Below are positions 1 through 10,340 of a stretch of 18,442 nucleotides of DNA, piece by piece. A program made the position numbers and the translations under genes. How positions within the stretch are numbered: the first letter of the stretch is position 1; the number at the start of each line of letters is the position of its first letter. The notes under the pieces were generated by a model, which saw only the letters and a program-made list of their open reading frames with translations, did no database searches and was not told the origin of the DNA. Origin of the DNA: Hyphochytrium catenoides (lineage: Eukaryota > Sar > Hyphochytriomycetes > Hyphochytriales > Hyphochytriaceae); contig FLMG01002407.1 of assembly GCA_900088475.1 (NCBI GenBank), positions 1 through 18,442 on the forward strand, read 5' to 3'.

Positions 1-59
1 TTAGTAGTAGCGGCGCTCTGATAAGCCTAACCAAGAGGCCTTTCCTTATAAATGCAAGA

Positions 60-1560
60 TTAAGATGGAGCAAATGAAAGAAGGAGTGGTAAAATGCACT
101 GAAGGAGGCAACCAGGCACATATATATAAATATATAAATAGAGAGAGAGAGAGGCACATCTTAGGAAGAGAGGCACGTAGTGAGGGTTAGGCGGAAAGCA
201 ATGGTCCACATTATAGGCTCTCGTTACAGGGTAGAATTAGACGAATTATTTAGGAGTGTAGAAAGCGAAAAGGAGGCAGTGAGGAAAGAAGACGGAAGAC
301 CAAGGAAGAATGGGACGCGAGGAAAGGAGAAAGTTAACAGCGAGAAGGAGAGAAAGACAGACAGAGACACAACGAGAGAGAGGGTCATGGTGAAGGCGAT
401 GGGAGGCGAGTCAACCTGAGAAGAGAAATCTTTACTCTCCTTCTCTACATCTTCACTCTACCTAATCAAAGTTCCCAGGGAGTGCAACCCAATTCTGACA
501 TTAATTCTCATGCTTGGCTCCATGTCAATCTATCATAAAGAAGACAGAGCTGAGTTAGGAATAGTCTGCGCGATGCTATTATGAAAGCGGGTTGGGAGAG
601 TAGCAGCGAGAGGGAGAGGATAGAGGAAGGTTCATGACTGAGGAGGGAAAAGGTCGGAGACACTGAAGGAGGAGAAAACGATCGTGCAAGGAAATAGAGG
701 AGGAGCGGTACAGCGAGAAAACGAAAACAAAGAAGGTGAGGGTGATTGTGACTGCAGAGAGAGAGACACACGAAGAGAGATAACACACGAGAGAAAGGAG
801 AGAGTGGAAAGAAATCTGATGACTTTTGGCAGAGGTAGATGTTGATGATGTCTGAAGCTCTGTCTGGATGAGCATGTAACAAAGGGACTTGATGATAATT
901 ATGTGTCAATTGGAATGACTGTGTCAATCTTGGTGCTCTATCTGCGAACAGCGACTGGAAGAAATAACTAGGGAGAAGCGGAAAGAGAAGCAAGAAGAAG
1001 GCCCGCTGCAGGAGGAAGAGTAAGAAGAAAGGCAGTCATGGCGAAGAGAGATAAGGTTAGAGAAAGAGGAAAAGACCCAGCCGTAGATAGCGAAGAGGCC
1101 AGGTAAGGCCGAAAAGGGAAGGGAGAGGGCCAATTTGAAGAGGAACGAGAGATTTACGGTAACATAATAGGAGAAGATAAGAGAGTCAAGGCAAGATAGC
1201 AAGGCGGAACGGAAGAGACATGAGGCAAATCTGGAGAAAAAGAGAATGATTGATCAGTATGAAGGCGCTTCGTCCTGAGAAGTTGATTCAGACATAACTC
1301 CAGATTCCCTCTTTGTTGCGCCCTCCAGATCCGCTGTCAACGATAAAAGCAAACTTGGCGGTGACTCGAGCCTAGCCTGCCACCTGGAACCTGTGGCAAG
1401 ACGATGAAAGTTTTTTGAGACTCAAAAGATTGATGAGCAAGAGACAAATAGAGAGGAGATTAAGAAGAGCAGCAGAAGGGGCACAGCGAGACAAAAGAGA
1501 GAGAGACGAAGACGAATGCAGATGACGCAGAAGATCATTATCAGCAAGAGAGTGTTCATC
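60..1560. other. Purine-rich (+ strand) region without a supported gene
   Basis: The + strand is dominated by GAGAGA, GAAGAG and GGAGAA words. Pyrimidine-rich minus-strand frames here stay open because stop codons are purine-heavy, so they are not evidence of genes. Short + strand pieces would give Glu/Lys/Arg-rich peptides but are broken by stops. It could be decayed coding DNA for a charged protein, or simply a polypurine domain. Confidence 0.6.
119..153 (+). repeat. TA-rich then (GA)n microsatellite
   Basis: An AT run of TATATATAAA / TATATAAATA type (about 119-140) leads directly into GA dinucleotides (141-153). Confidence 0.85.
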
Positions 1561-2749
1561 ATCGTGTCGCTTTGATACAAATCGTCCTCAAAGACTTGCC
1601 CCTCCGACAGCAAACTGACATCTGGCCGCTGTTGCTGTCTCCAAGGTGGAGAAGTAACTCAGCAGACGGGTATATCAGCCATCAGGGCAACTCTGACTCT
1701 GACTCATCATGCAGCACTTTTTGGAAGTGCCAGCCACTAGTGGGGCGGCGGGCCTGTATCGCCGCTGCCGCGCTGCCGCTACCAGCTTGTTGAGAAGTCT
1801 CTGTGCAGTGGCCTCCCCTGTGCTACAGAAGGACAAAAGGACCACACCAGGTACAACCCCAGGACTCCCCCTGGAAGGAGCCAACCGTTACCCGTCCCCC
1901 TGTGCAGACAAGTCGAAAAGACCAAGCTGCCAGCATTTTTTTTTTGAACGAAGAGGGGACCCATCGGAGCTCTGAAATCTCTGTCTGCCGGTCAGGCGCC
2001 ATCTACTTTATATCCCGTTGAGAAGAAACCACTGCCCGGCTTTCCCTGGAAGAAGGTCTAGGCGCCCAAGCTGGGCGATCAGTGGTCTTTACCAGAAGAA
2101 CGCTCTCAACAACTAGTACTATTTGTTGCCCATCATCACATGAAGAATCACGCTGATCTGCTGGCTCTTCTTAAGGGAGAGGGAGCAGAGAGTTCGCTAT
2201 GCCGGGATAACACTGCCACTTGACGGCTGCTCTTTTTTCAGCTCAAAATATCGACAGTGGCTGAGTTGACGATGATGCTAGGCCTTAAACCGGATGAACA
2301 GGAGAGTAACTTACTTCTCATGTTTCCACTTTGGGCCTGCTGATGCGCTCGATTTCTATCAGACTCGGTCGATACTCTGCGCAACTGTTTGAAGGATATC
2401 TCCTAATGCCGTTGATTCTACCGTCCGTCAATCAGTCATGGCAGCTTGGCGGTGGTTGCCTCTTTGTCCCTACCGTCTTTACACAGACGCCGCTCTCTTT
2501 TCCCTGTTAGGTAGGAGCGGAATGGAGCTGCCATTCTGTGCGCTCTACCGCACTGAAACGGTCACCCCTACGTATAGTCTGTACATTATGAAGTCTGATG
2601 CCTGTGTAACCTTAGCACTTTGTCATTCATCGGCTGCTGGACCGTGGTTAGATGTTGAACGAAAGATGACAGATGTTCAAACGCGTCGAACTCCTTCATC
2701 ACGAGAGGGAGCAGCTCTTGTTTTCATTAAGGGTTATGGCTCAATTCTA
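1561..2749. other. Mixed-composition region, no supported gene
   Basis: Short frames overlap in all three + frames between 1572 and 2021 and one of 106 codons runs from an ATG at 2438 to 2758. None has a recognisable domain or exceeds chance length. An oligo-T run (about 1935-1944) is present. Nothing further could be supported. Confidence 0.5.
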
Positions 2750-3990
2750 TCAGGCTAGCTCTCGCTCTCTTTTCAGTCCCCTTGTCTCTCTCTCTATCCA
2801 TTCAGCTCTTATATTTGCCTTGCCTTCTCTCTCCGTCTTCCCTAAGCACACCCTCGCTCTATGCCAACTATTAACAATCATCTCCCCTGCAGACACAATC
2901 TTTGGTGGTTCTTTCAGGTATCCCACCAAAAAGCTCTCGGTCTCTAATCCTGTGTGTTACAGCCTGGGCAGCTCGATCTTCAGTTGCGGGCCACATAAAT
3001 TGATTTTCTTGATCTATGGTTATTGCTTCCCTGCCATGGCCTAACCCTTGTTTATCATCTTTGCCTTGTTCCCTTTCCTTTCCACTCCATCCATCGCCTT
3101 CCGCTTTACTTCTGATAAGTGAAGAAATGCCTTAGCAGTGCTTCTCGTGCTGCGGGCAACTAAACTGCTATCACCCTCTTGTAGTTTGCTGTCATATGCG
3201 TGTTCTTAATTCTCCGGCTTTCCCTTCTCCTCCACTGACTATTTGACATCAACAGACCTGACTTGCAGGCCATAGGATACAAAGCGGCCATGACTCAGGG
3301 ACATCCCTCCTCGTACCCTCTCCTAATTTTTGTTTAGTGGACATGCTCGTTCGTTCTTATATTGTCTATAGAGTATCGTCTTTCTGCCCACGAGTACCCA
3401 TCTGACTTCTCTGGCATCACAGCTGCCGCAGCTAAAGCCTCTAATACAGAGTAGAGTCACGTTGCTAGCGTCTTTTTCTGCTGTATCACAACCTCATTTC
3501 GTTCTCTCTCTAGTATCATCTCCACCCTCTCTCTGTTCAAGGGTCTTTTCCCTTATGCTATCTTTTATCGCTTCTGCCTTCACTTCCAGAATCATCCTCT
3601 TCTTTCCTATGGACATTTCCTATCCCAGCGTTCTTGTTATCACACCGCGTCGCTGTTACACTCTGCGGCTCTTTCTTTGTCTAAGTCCTAACCTTTTCTC
3701 TTCGTACTACCTACACTTCTTTTACAGACCGCTCTCATTCTCTTACAGCCCCATTCCTTCTTCCTCTTCTCTCTTTTCATCGCCGAGTATTTCCCTTTTT
3801 AATCTTGTCCGTTGTGGTCATAGCATCCCTGTTACTCCCCTCTTTACTTGATCTAGCAGCTTAGGGAACAAAGAACTATTTAATGGACCACAAAATCGTC
3901 ACGCTTATTATATCTGCTTCCTGGTGCCAACCTTTCACCTGCACATTCTCCACTTCTCAATCCTCTCTCTCTCTCTGTCTCCTCCTTACT
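2750..3990. other. Pyrimidine-rich (+ strand) region, no supported gene
   Basis: Dense TCTCTC, CTTCTC and TTCTTT words, mirroring the purine-rich domain at the left end. The 129-codon + frame ending at 3851 begins with TTG and is a Ser/Leu/Phe/Pro-rich product of the composition. It resembles CT-rich fungal upstream regions but is far longer than usual for those. Confidence 0.55.
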
Positions 3991-5814
3991 ATTCAAGATG
4001 TTGGCTGTCCCGACGAAGAGCTTTGATTGTCCTATTCGGATGGCAAACAACATGGAATAGAGAACAGATAATGGGCAAAAGTCTTGGAAAATCTTCCTTA
4101 CTCGACGACTTGAACGGCGGGGACCGGCCTCAATGGTTACCCGCTGTAGGTGCATAGGTCAAGGAGTAGAGAATTTGATATTCAATGCCCAGGTTGGCTT
4201 GACCTGAGCAGCCCAAGGGTACTTAACGTGTTGAGTAAGGGAAGATAAGAAGATAAATCCTATCATGTAGAGCACCAGGGTTATTACATAGGAGGCGAGG
4301 CCGCAGTCTGAATGGAAGGTCCCATCACCGATCCTCGACGTAGGAGCAGAGAGTTCAAGAGGTTCCAAGGACGTGCACTATGGATTATGAATGCTATGCG
4401 AGAACTATAATAATCAACAGGACCATAATTAGAAGAAGAAGAGTAAATGTGAGCGGCTGACGGATAGATTCAGAAATCCACTAAGGATTGATTAGCACTA
4501 GCCGTAGGGGTAAGGCGGAGAAGTATGAGGACACGGCCGCACTACATACACTACCAGGGACATCATAGACAACAATTCTCTCAATGGCCCAGCGCACTTT
4601 CTACAGTCTAAACAATTCTGTCAAAGAGGGAAAATTGAACCACCTATCAGACGGCATAAAGGCTTTTCCAAAAGAGCTCAAGAATGAAATGAAGAGCACA
4701 GAGCAGCAGCTGGAGAACGTCTGTCTTTGACTGCGCCTAATGACCTGTGGAATGCCGCGGCACCAGGAGCTTGCTAAGCATTTGGCTCGTTTAGAATAGC
4801 AGCAAATTCTACCGTAGCCGTTGCACAAGCTTCATCGTCCACTTTACTTCTGCAGCAGGAAGAGCGATGAGTGGTTTAATCCTCGACTGATGACTCACCT
4901 ACAACAAAGAGGATGAGATGATTGGAAGGTCAGGAAGGCGTCTGAGCGTTCTGACCCAACTGAATACGATGAGCGGCGACCGCACGAAGCGGCAGCACAA
5001 AACAGCAGGAGGCGCATGACACAGCCAGGCAGAGAGTGTGAGAGATCCAAGAGGCTGTAGGACATCAATTCTCAGGGTGTTGTCATTTCCCTGCTTCCTG
5101 CTGGAACAGCAAAGAAGTGTGAAGGAGAGAGACAAAATGTAGCCCTCTTGATTCTCCTCCTCGAGACCAGCTGCCGACATAGAGCGCTAAGGAACTCAAC
5201 CCTCTTTTGCCACTTTCCGTTTCGTCTCGCGAAGAAAAAAGCGAGCTTTTTGGGTGCCAAGAAACGTGTTCTCACGGTATTAGTAGTGGGTTACATGTGC
5301 AGTTAACAGGGATAGGAACCAGAAGCCTATCAGATAATCACAGTAACTACGACAATTGTCGTCCCTGGGCGGTGATGGAGGACTCAGCTCCATTCTGAGT
5401 CCTGTCTAAAGATCCACCATGATCTGTGAGGCAGCTGCTTCAGGCTTGGCCCACAATCAGCCTGGGCAGCAGCGATCATCACTCTTGCTTCTAAATTTGT
5501 CAGCATTTGGTCTTTGTCTCTAGAGAACTGCGCTGAGCTTCCAAAGAGTGGTGGCCTTTGTGTTGCCATCCTGGGCATCTCGTTGGAACCATATCCTCTG
5601 CAGTAAGCACCGAAAGCGCGAAGATGCTCAGTTGACTACTTCTACTGCGCTGCATGGGTGTAGTCAGCTGTGCCTGCCCTCTCTATTGCCACTGTGTCTA
5701 GGTTCTGGGCAGGCGCCAAAGGCTGAGGAGGCTGACCGAACAAATCTGAGACTGAGGAGCGAGGTCACCCCCATCCTCTAACGGCGGCAGGAAGACCTAA
5801 CATTTTCCGATATT
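3991..5814. other. Unassigned intergenic-like sequence
   Basis: Balanced composition and only short frames (at most about 93 codons), none with recognisable motifs. A short stem (CTCGC at 5226-5230 with GCGAG at 5241-5245) followed by five Ts is present but has no likely meaning in a eukaryote. Confidence 0.5.
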
Positions 5815-5820
5815 TCGCCT

Positions 5821-6166
5821 AAATCTAATCGCCTGCCTAAATGGCAACCTAGGTGTCAGTCCCAGTGCCAGCCGACTTACCGGGGTAGCTTGGTCCCAGG
5901 CTAACCATTCGTGATTGACCATAGTCCTTAAGCAGCGCCAGCTTAGCTGCCAATCAAAATGCCAGCCTCAACCGGCTGATTAGGCCTAGTTGCCGAGATA
6001 GGTGCCAGATCAGTTCCAGGCTTAGGCCGGCCTGGTATCACGTACCAACATTGACGATTTGACCCTATTTTATGCAGGACCAACCCAGAAGTCCGCTGAG
6101 GCGTCAGCACCAACAAGTGCCGCAGCACCCAGAGGCGAGCGGAGGTTATTGACCCCAACGCTAAGA
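5821..6166 (+). repeat. Segmental duplicate, copy A (partner at 9901-10226)
   Basis: Colinear with 9901-10226, with many substitutions and small indels. Shared strings in the same order include TAAGCAGCGCCAGC, TTCCAGGCTTAGGCC, CATTGACGATT and GAGGCGTCAGCAC. Both copies run in the same orientation. The flanks beyond these limits are not recognisably similar. Confidence 0.85.
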
Positions 6167-8188
6167 AGCGTTCATTGCAGGTCAGCCACCGCGAGCCAGA
6201 ACAAATGCGCTTGCTCGCCTACTCGACAGTTATGATGGTCTTGTGTGCCCTTTCTTCCCCTCCTCTCTCTCCGATTGTAAGTGCTGAGGAAACCAGCAGC
6301 TATGATGACTCCTTTCCGCTTTGATCCTGACCCATCGTATAGCCAGCAGCAGCTTCTACAGCTACCCCATATTGCTTCTTCCGCCCTCTCAACATCCCCG
6401 CTACTGCAAACGCCCTGCTCATAGTAGTAGGTGCTAGTGGCCCAGGTGCCACCATAAGTCCCAGCTTTAGAAAGAGCCTTTACTCGTCTTAGAAGCCAAT
6501 AATGGTGTCCGCCTCAAACTTGATAACCTAGCTGCCATCCTAGGAGTCTTCCAGGCTGCCGCCAGCTTCATATATACCAACTTAAAGTGCCACCCCCATA
6601 GGCCAACTTAGCAGGTCCACGCCTGATCAGGATTGTAAGCACACGAAAAGAAGGCCTTCGTCGGGTCCGTTAGCCCTGTTTCTTACCTTGACTGAACACA
6701 TCCCGATGCAGGCAAACAAGCAGAAGAAGTGTGCGGACTTTAGTCGATGCGATTTTCCTTCAATAGAGTGCTTTACCTAGATAACTACACAGATAGAGTA
6801 GGTCGTAAGACTCTCGAGGCAGTAGAGAACAAAGAGAAGGGGAAAAGGAGGGCCCCCTCGACTGCAAGTGCCGGGATAATTCCTCTCGCGATTGGCATCT
6901 GCCTTTCAGTCTTGACTTCTGTCGCCGATACGCCAGCCAGTCGATACGGATACTATTATGGCCAAGTATGCACCGGAGGTTGGACCAACGACGGTTAGCA
7001 AGTACCACACGGATTAGCTAGTTGCCAGATGTTCTGATAAAGTCTGTCTAACCTCCTCTATCGGCATAAATGCCAGCCTGCTGTGTGCTCGGCTTGAGCC
7101 AGACTAGGTGGTGCCAGCTTCAATAGCAAGCGGAGGGTGCCAGTCTAATACTGCTGACTTCGGACTCTGTACTGGAGGGCTGCTGCGCACTGTCGCGTGC
7201 ACTAGGCCGTGCTGCTTATCTGCGCTAGACTTTGCAGATGAAAGGTGTGATGGCGCTCTGAGCCTCTTTGCTGGTCCAAGGACCGAAGCTCTTGAATGCC
7301 TTTCATGTTTCTTCTGCAAAAAATCTTTCTTCTCTCCCTTCCTACTTCTATCATCTTACGTGTGTTGCATTCTTATCTAAGGGCTCAAGGGTATAGGAGC
7401 CAGCTCAGTGGCGATAGCTCGTAGTTAGAAGCTTTACTAGCTTAGCTAAAAGAACTTTCGCAAGAGCTTGATGATCACTTCTCAGTTGATCAACTCATTC
7501 ACTCATCAATCTCCTACGAAGAGCACAAGTCCAGCACTACCTCTCAACGAGCATTTTTCCCGCTTAGGGCCAGCCTTGAAGTTAACAACCGCACTATATT
7601 GCAAGTCTAGATGCCAGTGTTACTGCCAGCCCTGGTACCCGTCTTCGTGCCAGCGTTGGTGCCAATGTTAGTGCCGACTCTAAGTGCCATCTTCTATGGT
7701 AGCCTGGCTAAGGTGACAGCCACAAGTGCTACCATAGGTTGCAGCCGCTGTTTCAGCCTAAGCCTATAGCGATAGCCTAGGACCGACATAGATGCAGCCT
7801 TAGCTGGCTAGAAATCAGCCTTGACGCCCGCCTTAGTCCCAGCCTTACACGCCAGCGTAATTGTGAAAGTAGGGGGGTCACCGCATTTGTCAAACTAGGT
7901 GCCAGGCCAGGTACCCATTCTAGGTGCCAGCGTAGGAACCAGCATAAGTGCCCTCTTTGACGTGAATTTGTTCGATCCCGCATTGGTGTCAGCGATGGTT
8001 ACCGCTTTGGTCCGAGCCTAGGTTCCCAGTCTTGGTGCCAGCCCGGATCAGATCCAGCCTAGGTACCAGCCTTTGAAGATAACAGGGGGATTGTAATAAC
8101 ATCACAAGAGACAAAAAGTAACACCATCATCCGCAAGATGTTTAGGGCATTCTGGGTGCGTAATAAGAGGATGGAGGTCTTATTTCTC

Positions 8189-8246
8189 TCGATAAGCTTG
8201 GGCCAGCGCCACTTCGGTCGATAAGCTTGGGTCAGCGCCACTTCGG
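8189..8246 (+). repeat. 29-bp tandem duplication
   Basis: Two adjacent 29-bp units (8189-8217 and 8218-8246) starting TCGATAAGCTTGGG and ending GCGCCACTTCGG. They differ at one base, so this is a recent duplication compared with the decayed repeats around it. Confidence 0.92.
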
Positions 8247-8760
8247 TCGGACGCATCCAAATCCAGCAGCATGATGAGCACTGACGCTCTCTATACGGGC
8301 GGTACCGTGCTCAAACTTCAGCACGAAGAGTCGTGTAGCGCAGTAGTAAGTAGTTGTTCAAGTAGAGTTGTTTACAAGCACCTTAGCCTTCCAGTTGCCG
8401 CGATGGTGTTGCGTAAATAGCGCACGTGCCTATGTCAGTGCCCCCAGTTTATGTGGCGACCTGGGTTTCGGGGAAATGGCGGTATCGCATACTTCTTTTA
8501 TAGCTTCAGTGTCGGTCTCAAGCAGCATTATTGGTGGGCTAGAGGAACAAGGGCTAGATGACACGTTATCATAGGCTGATCTTACCCTACGGTCTGGTGG
8601 ATAAGACCAGACAGAGAAGGCTGGCCTCTCAGCAAGAAAGCGTGGTAATGTGTACAGTCACGTGCCAAAGTTTATAAAGATTTGTAATAGGTCACATGGC
8701 CCAACGAGAAGCACCAGTGCGTGGTTCGTAGGGACAGACAAAGGGAGAGAGAAGGCAGAA

Positions 8761-9657
8761 AATATTGCTGCGGTACAGTTAAGACAAAGCTGCTGATAAG
8801 AGTTAATTGTTTAGCCGTAAGTTTAGTTCTCAATATGAATATTGGCGTCGCCTTGTAGGCACTCGCTAGCCTTGTTGCAACTGTTGTTGCGTTCCAGCTT
8901 GCTGTCAACCGTCGGTGCCATCTTATGTGCCAGCATAATTGCCAACATAAGTATTTACATAGATGCTACTCTAGCGCTCAGCCCTAGTAAATTTTACGTT
9001 CCACTAGTCTAGGTGTTAGTCTAGGTATCGGCCGTCGGTACTAGTAGCCTAGTACCGGTCAACCTCAAATGACATAAATGTCAGCAGTTAGAGTTGTCAG
9101 CCTTGAATGAAAGCTTAAAGGCCATCGAGGTGTTAAGCTAGGTATGTCTTGGAGATGTTTTTGATGCCAGTCTTGCTGCCAGCCTTAGTTATTAGTGTCA
9201 GCCTAACTTGCCGCGGACGTCTCAGTCTGGATATCAGCTAAATAAGTGCATGGTTTAGTGCCAGCCGTAGTTGCCCACTTCCATTCCAGCAGCTGAGATC
9301 CCAGGCAGTCAAGCAGGTGCCGCTTAATTGGCCTCCTTGGTGTCAGCCCTGATGCTAGAGTAGGTGGCTGCCTGGGTTTAATAAAGTAGGTGCCACTCTA
9401 TTCTTAGGGCCAGCCTTTGGGCCAGCGGAATAGATAGCAGCATTATCGGTGATCCTCGCTTTCATTCGCGTCACTTTGCCTCGCGTCGGCCGACGTGCCA
9501 CCCATAAGACCACACTTAGTTGCTGGCTTCCTTAGGTCATACATCCTAACACTAAGCGGCATGTAGCAGCTTAAGAGATGCCAGCCATTGTACAGTAATA
9601 CGTGGGTGCGAATCTACCAGCCATACTCATTACCAGCTCCAGTCGTCAGCGTAATCG
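8761..9657 (+). repeat. Segmental duplicate, copy C (partner at 10341-11863)
   Basis: About 0.9 kb, colinear with 10341-11863 in direct orientation. Shared landmarks in order are TTTAGCCGTAAGTTTAGT-like, TTCCAGCTTGCTGT, GTCTAGGTGTTAGTCTAGGT, AACCTCAAATGACAT, TTAATTGGCC(T/G)CCTTGGTGTCAG, a fully identical 25-bp run at 9386-9410, AAGACCACACTTAGTTGCTG, and CATACTCATTACCAG. It lacks about 515 bp present in the partner. Confidence 0.88.
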
Positions 9658-9923
9658 CCATCCATGCAGTAGAGCCAGCGCTGGTGCTACCCTGTGCGTG
9701 TGCCAAATGTCAGGGTTAGGGCCAGCCTACGTGCCAGCAGCCTTAGGTATCAGCCTAGGTACCGGTACTGGCGGCTCCGGAGACCAATTAGTTCTTTTCC
9801 TTGATGTCAACCCCTAGTAGGTGCCCGCGTAGATTCTAGCCTACTTGTCAACCTAGCTATAGCAAACGTACGTGTCAGCAAACTTTGTTACCAGCTTAGT
9901 GGATAATCTAATGGCCTGCCTAG

Positions 9924-9953
9924 ATGTCAGCCTACATGTCAGCCTACATGTCA
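9924..9953. repeat. Best-preserved 12-bp units
   Basis: ATGTCAGCCTAC occurs twice back to back (9924-9935, 9936-9947), followed by ATGTCA. This is the cleanest exact 12-bp periodicity in the window and fixes the unit length of the surrounding degenerate array. Confidence 0.9.
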
Positions 9954-10131
9954 TTCTCACTGGCAGCCTATTTACCGCGGTAGCTTCCCAGGCTAAGCAT
10001 TGGTGGTCCTTTAAGCAGCGCCAGCCTGGCTGTCAGCCTAGATGCTAGCCTCAAACTAGTTGCCGGCAGAGGTGCCAGATAGGTTCCAGGCTTAGGCCAG
10101 CCTACTACTACGTACCAGCATTGACGATTGA

Positions 10132-10143
10132 CCCTAACCCTAA
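10132..10143 (+). repeat. Telomere-like (CCCTAA)2
   Basis: Two perfect CCCTAA units (TTAGGG on the other strand). The homologous position in the 5821-6166 copy reads ACCCTATTTTATGC instead. With only two units it may be chance or a repair scar. Confidence 0.4.
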
Positions 10144-10340
10144 GTAGGACCAACGATGGTCTGCCGAGGCGTCAGCACTATGTGCCAAACCCAGAAGTGA
10201 GCTGGGGTCGTTAACCTTAACGCTACCTTGGTGGTGGACGGGGGAGTTAAACAGACGAAGCCTTCGTAGCTGATGCTTCTTCTTCTCTCCTTCTTCTTTA
10301 TGCGTGCTTCTTCCTTGTTACCCTTGCTTTTTCTGACAAA

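Larger units (their letters stand above)
9901..10226 (+). repeat. Segmental duplicate, copy B (partner at 5821-6166)
   Basis: Direct-orientation homologue of 5821-6166, about 4.1 kb away. It sits between the two copies of a second duplicated block (8761-9657 and 10341-11863). It holds the perfect 12-bp units at its left end and a telomere-like CCCTAACCCTAA at 10132-10143 that the other copy lacks. Confidence 0.85.

Noticed and set aside
508-993. 161-codon minus-strand open frame
   Set aside because: Starts with TTG, and is rich in Ser/Leu/Phe/Pro because it reads the pyrimidine strand of a polypurine region where stop codons are rare. No domain.
1709-1975. 88-codon ATG frame with Gly/Pro/Ala-rich start
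   Set aside because: Frames in all three + phases overlap here with none dominant; length is within chance and there is no domain.
2438-2758. 106-codon ATG frame with a good Kozak-like context
   Set aside because: Length is within what chance gives in 18 kb and no motif is recognisable.
3462-3851. 129-codon + strand open frame with hydrophobic stretches
   Set aside because: TTG start and composition-driven Ser/Leu/Phe sequence in a CT-rich tract; the apparent membrane segments follow from the base composition.
5226-5251. Hairpin followed by T run resembling a bacterial terminator
   Set aside because: Only a 5-bp stem with a long loop and a eukaryotic context; no gene ends there.
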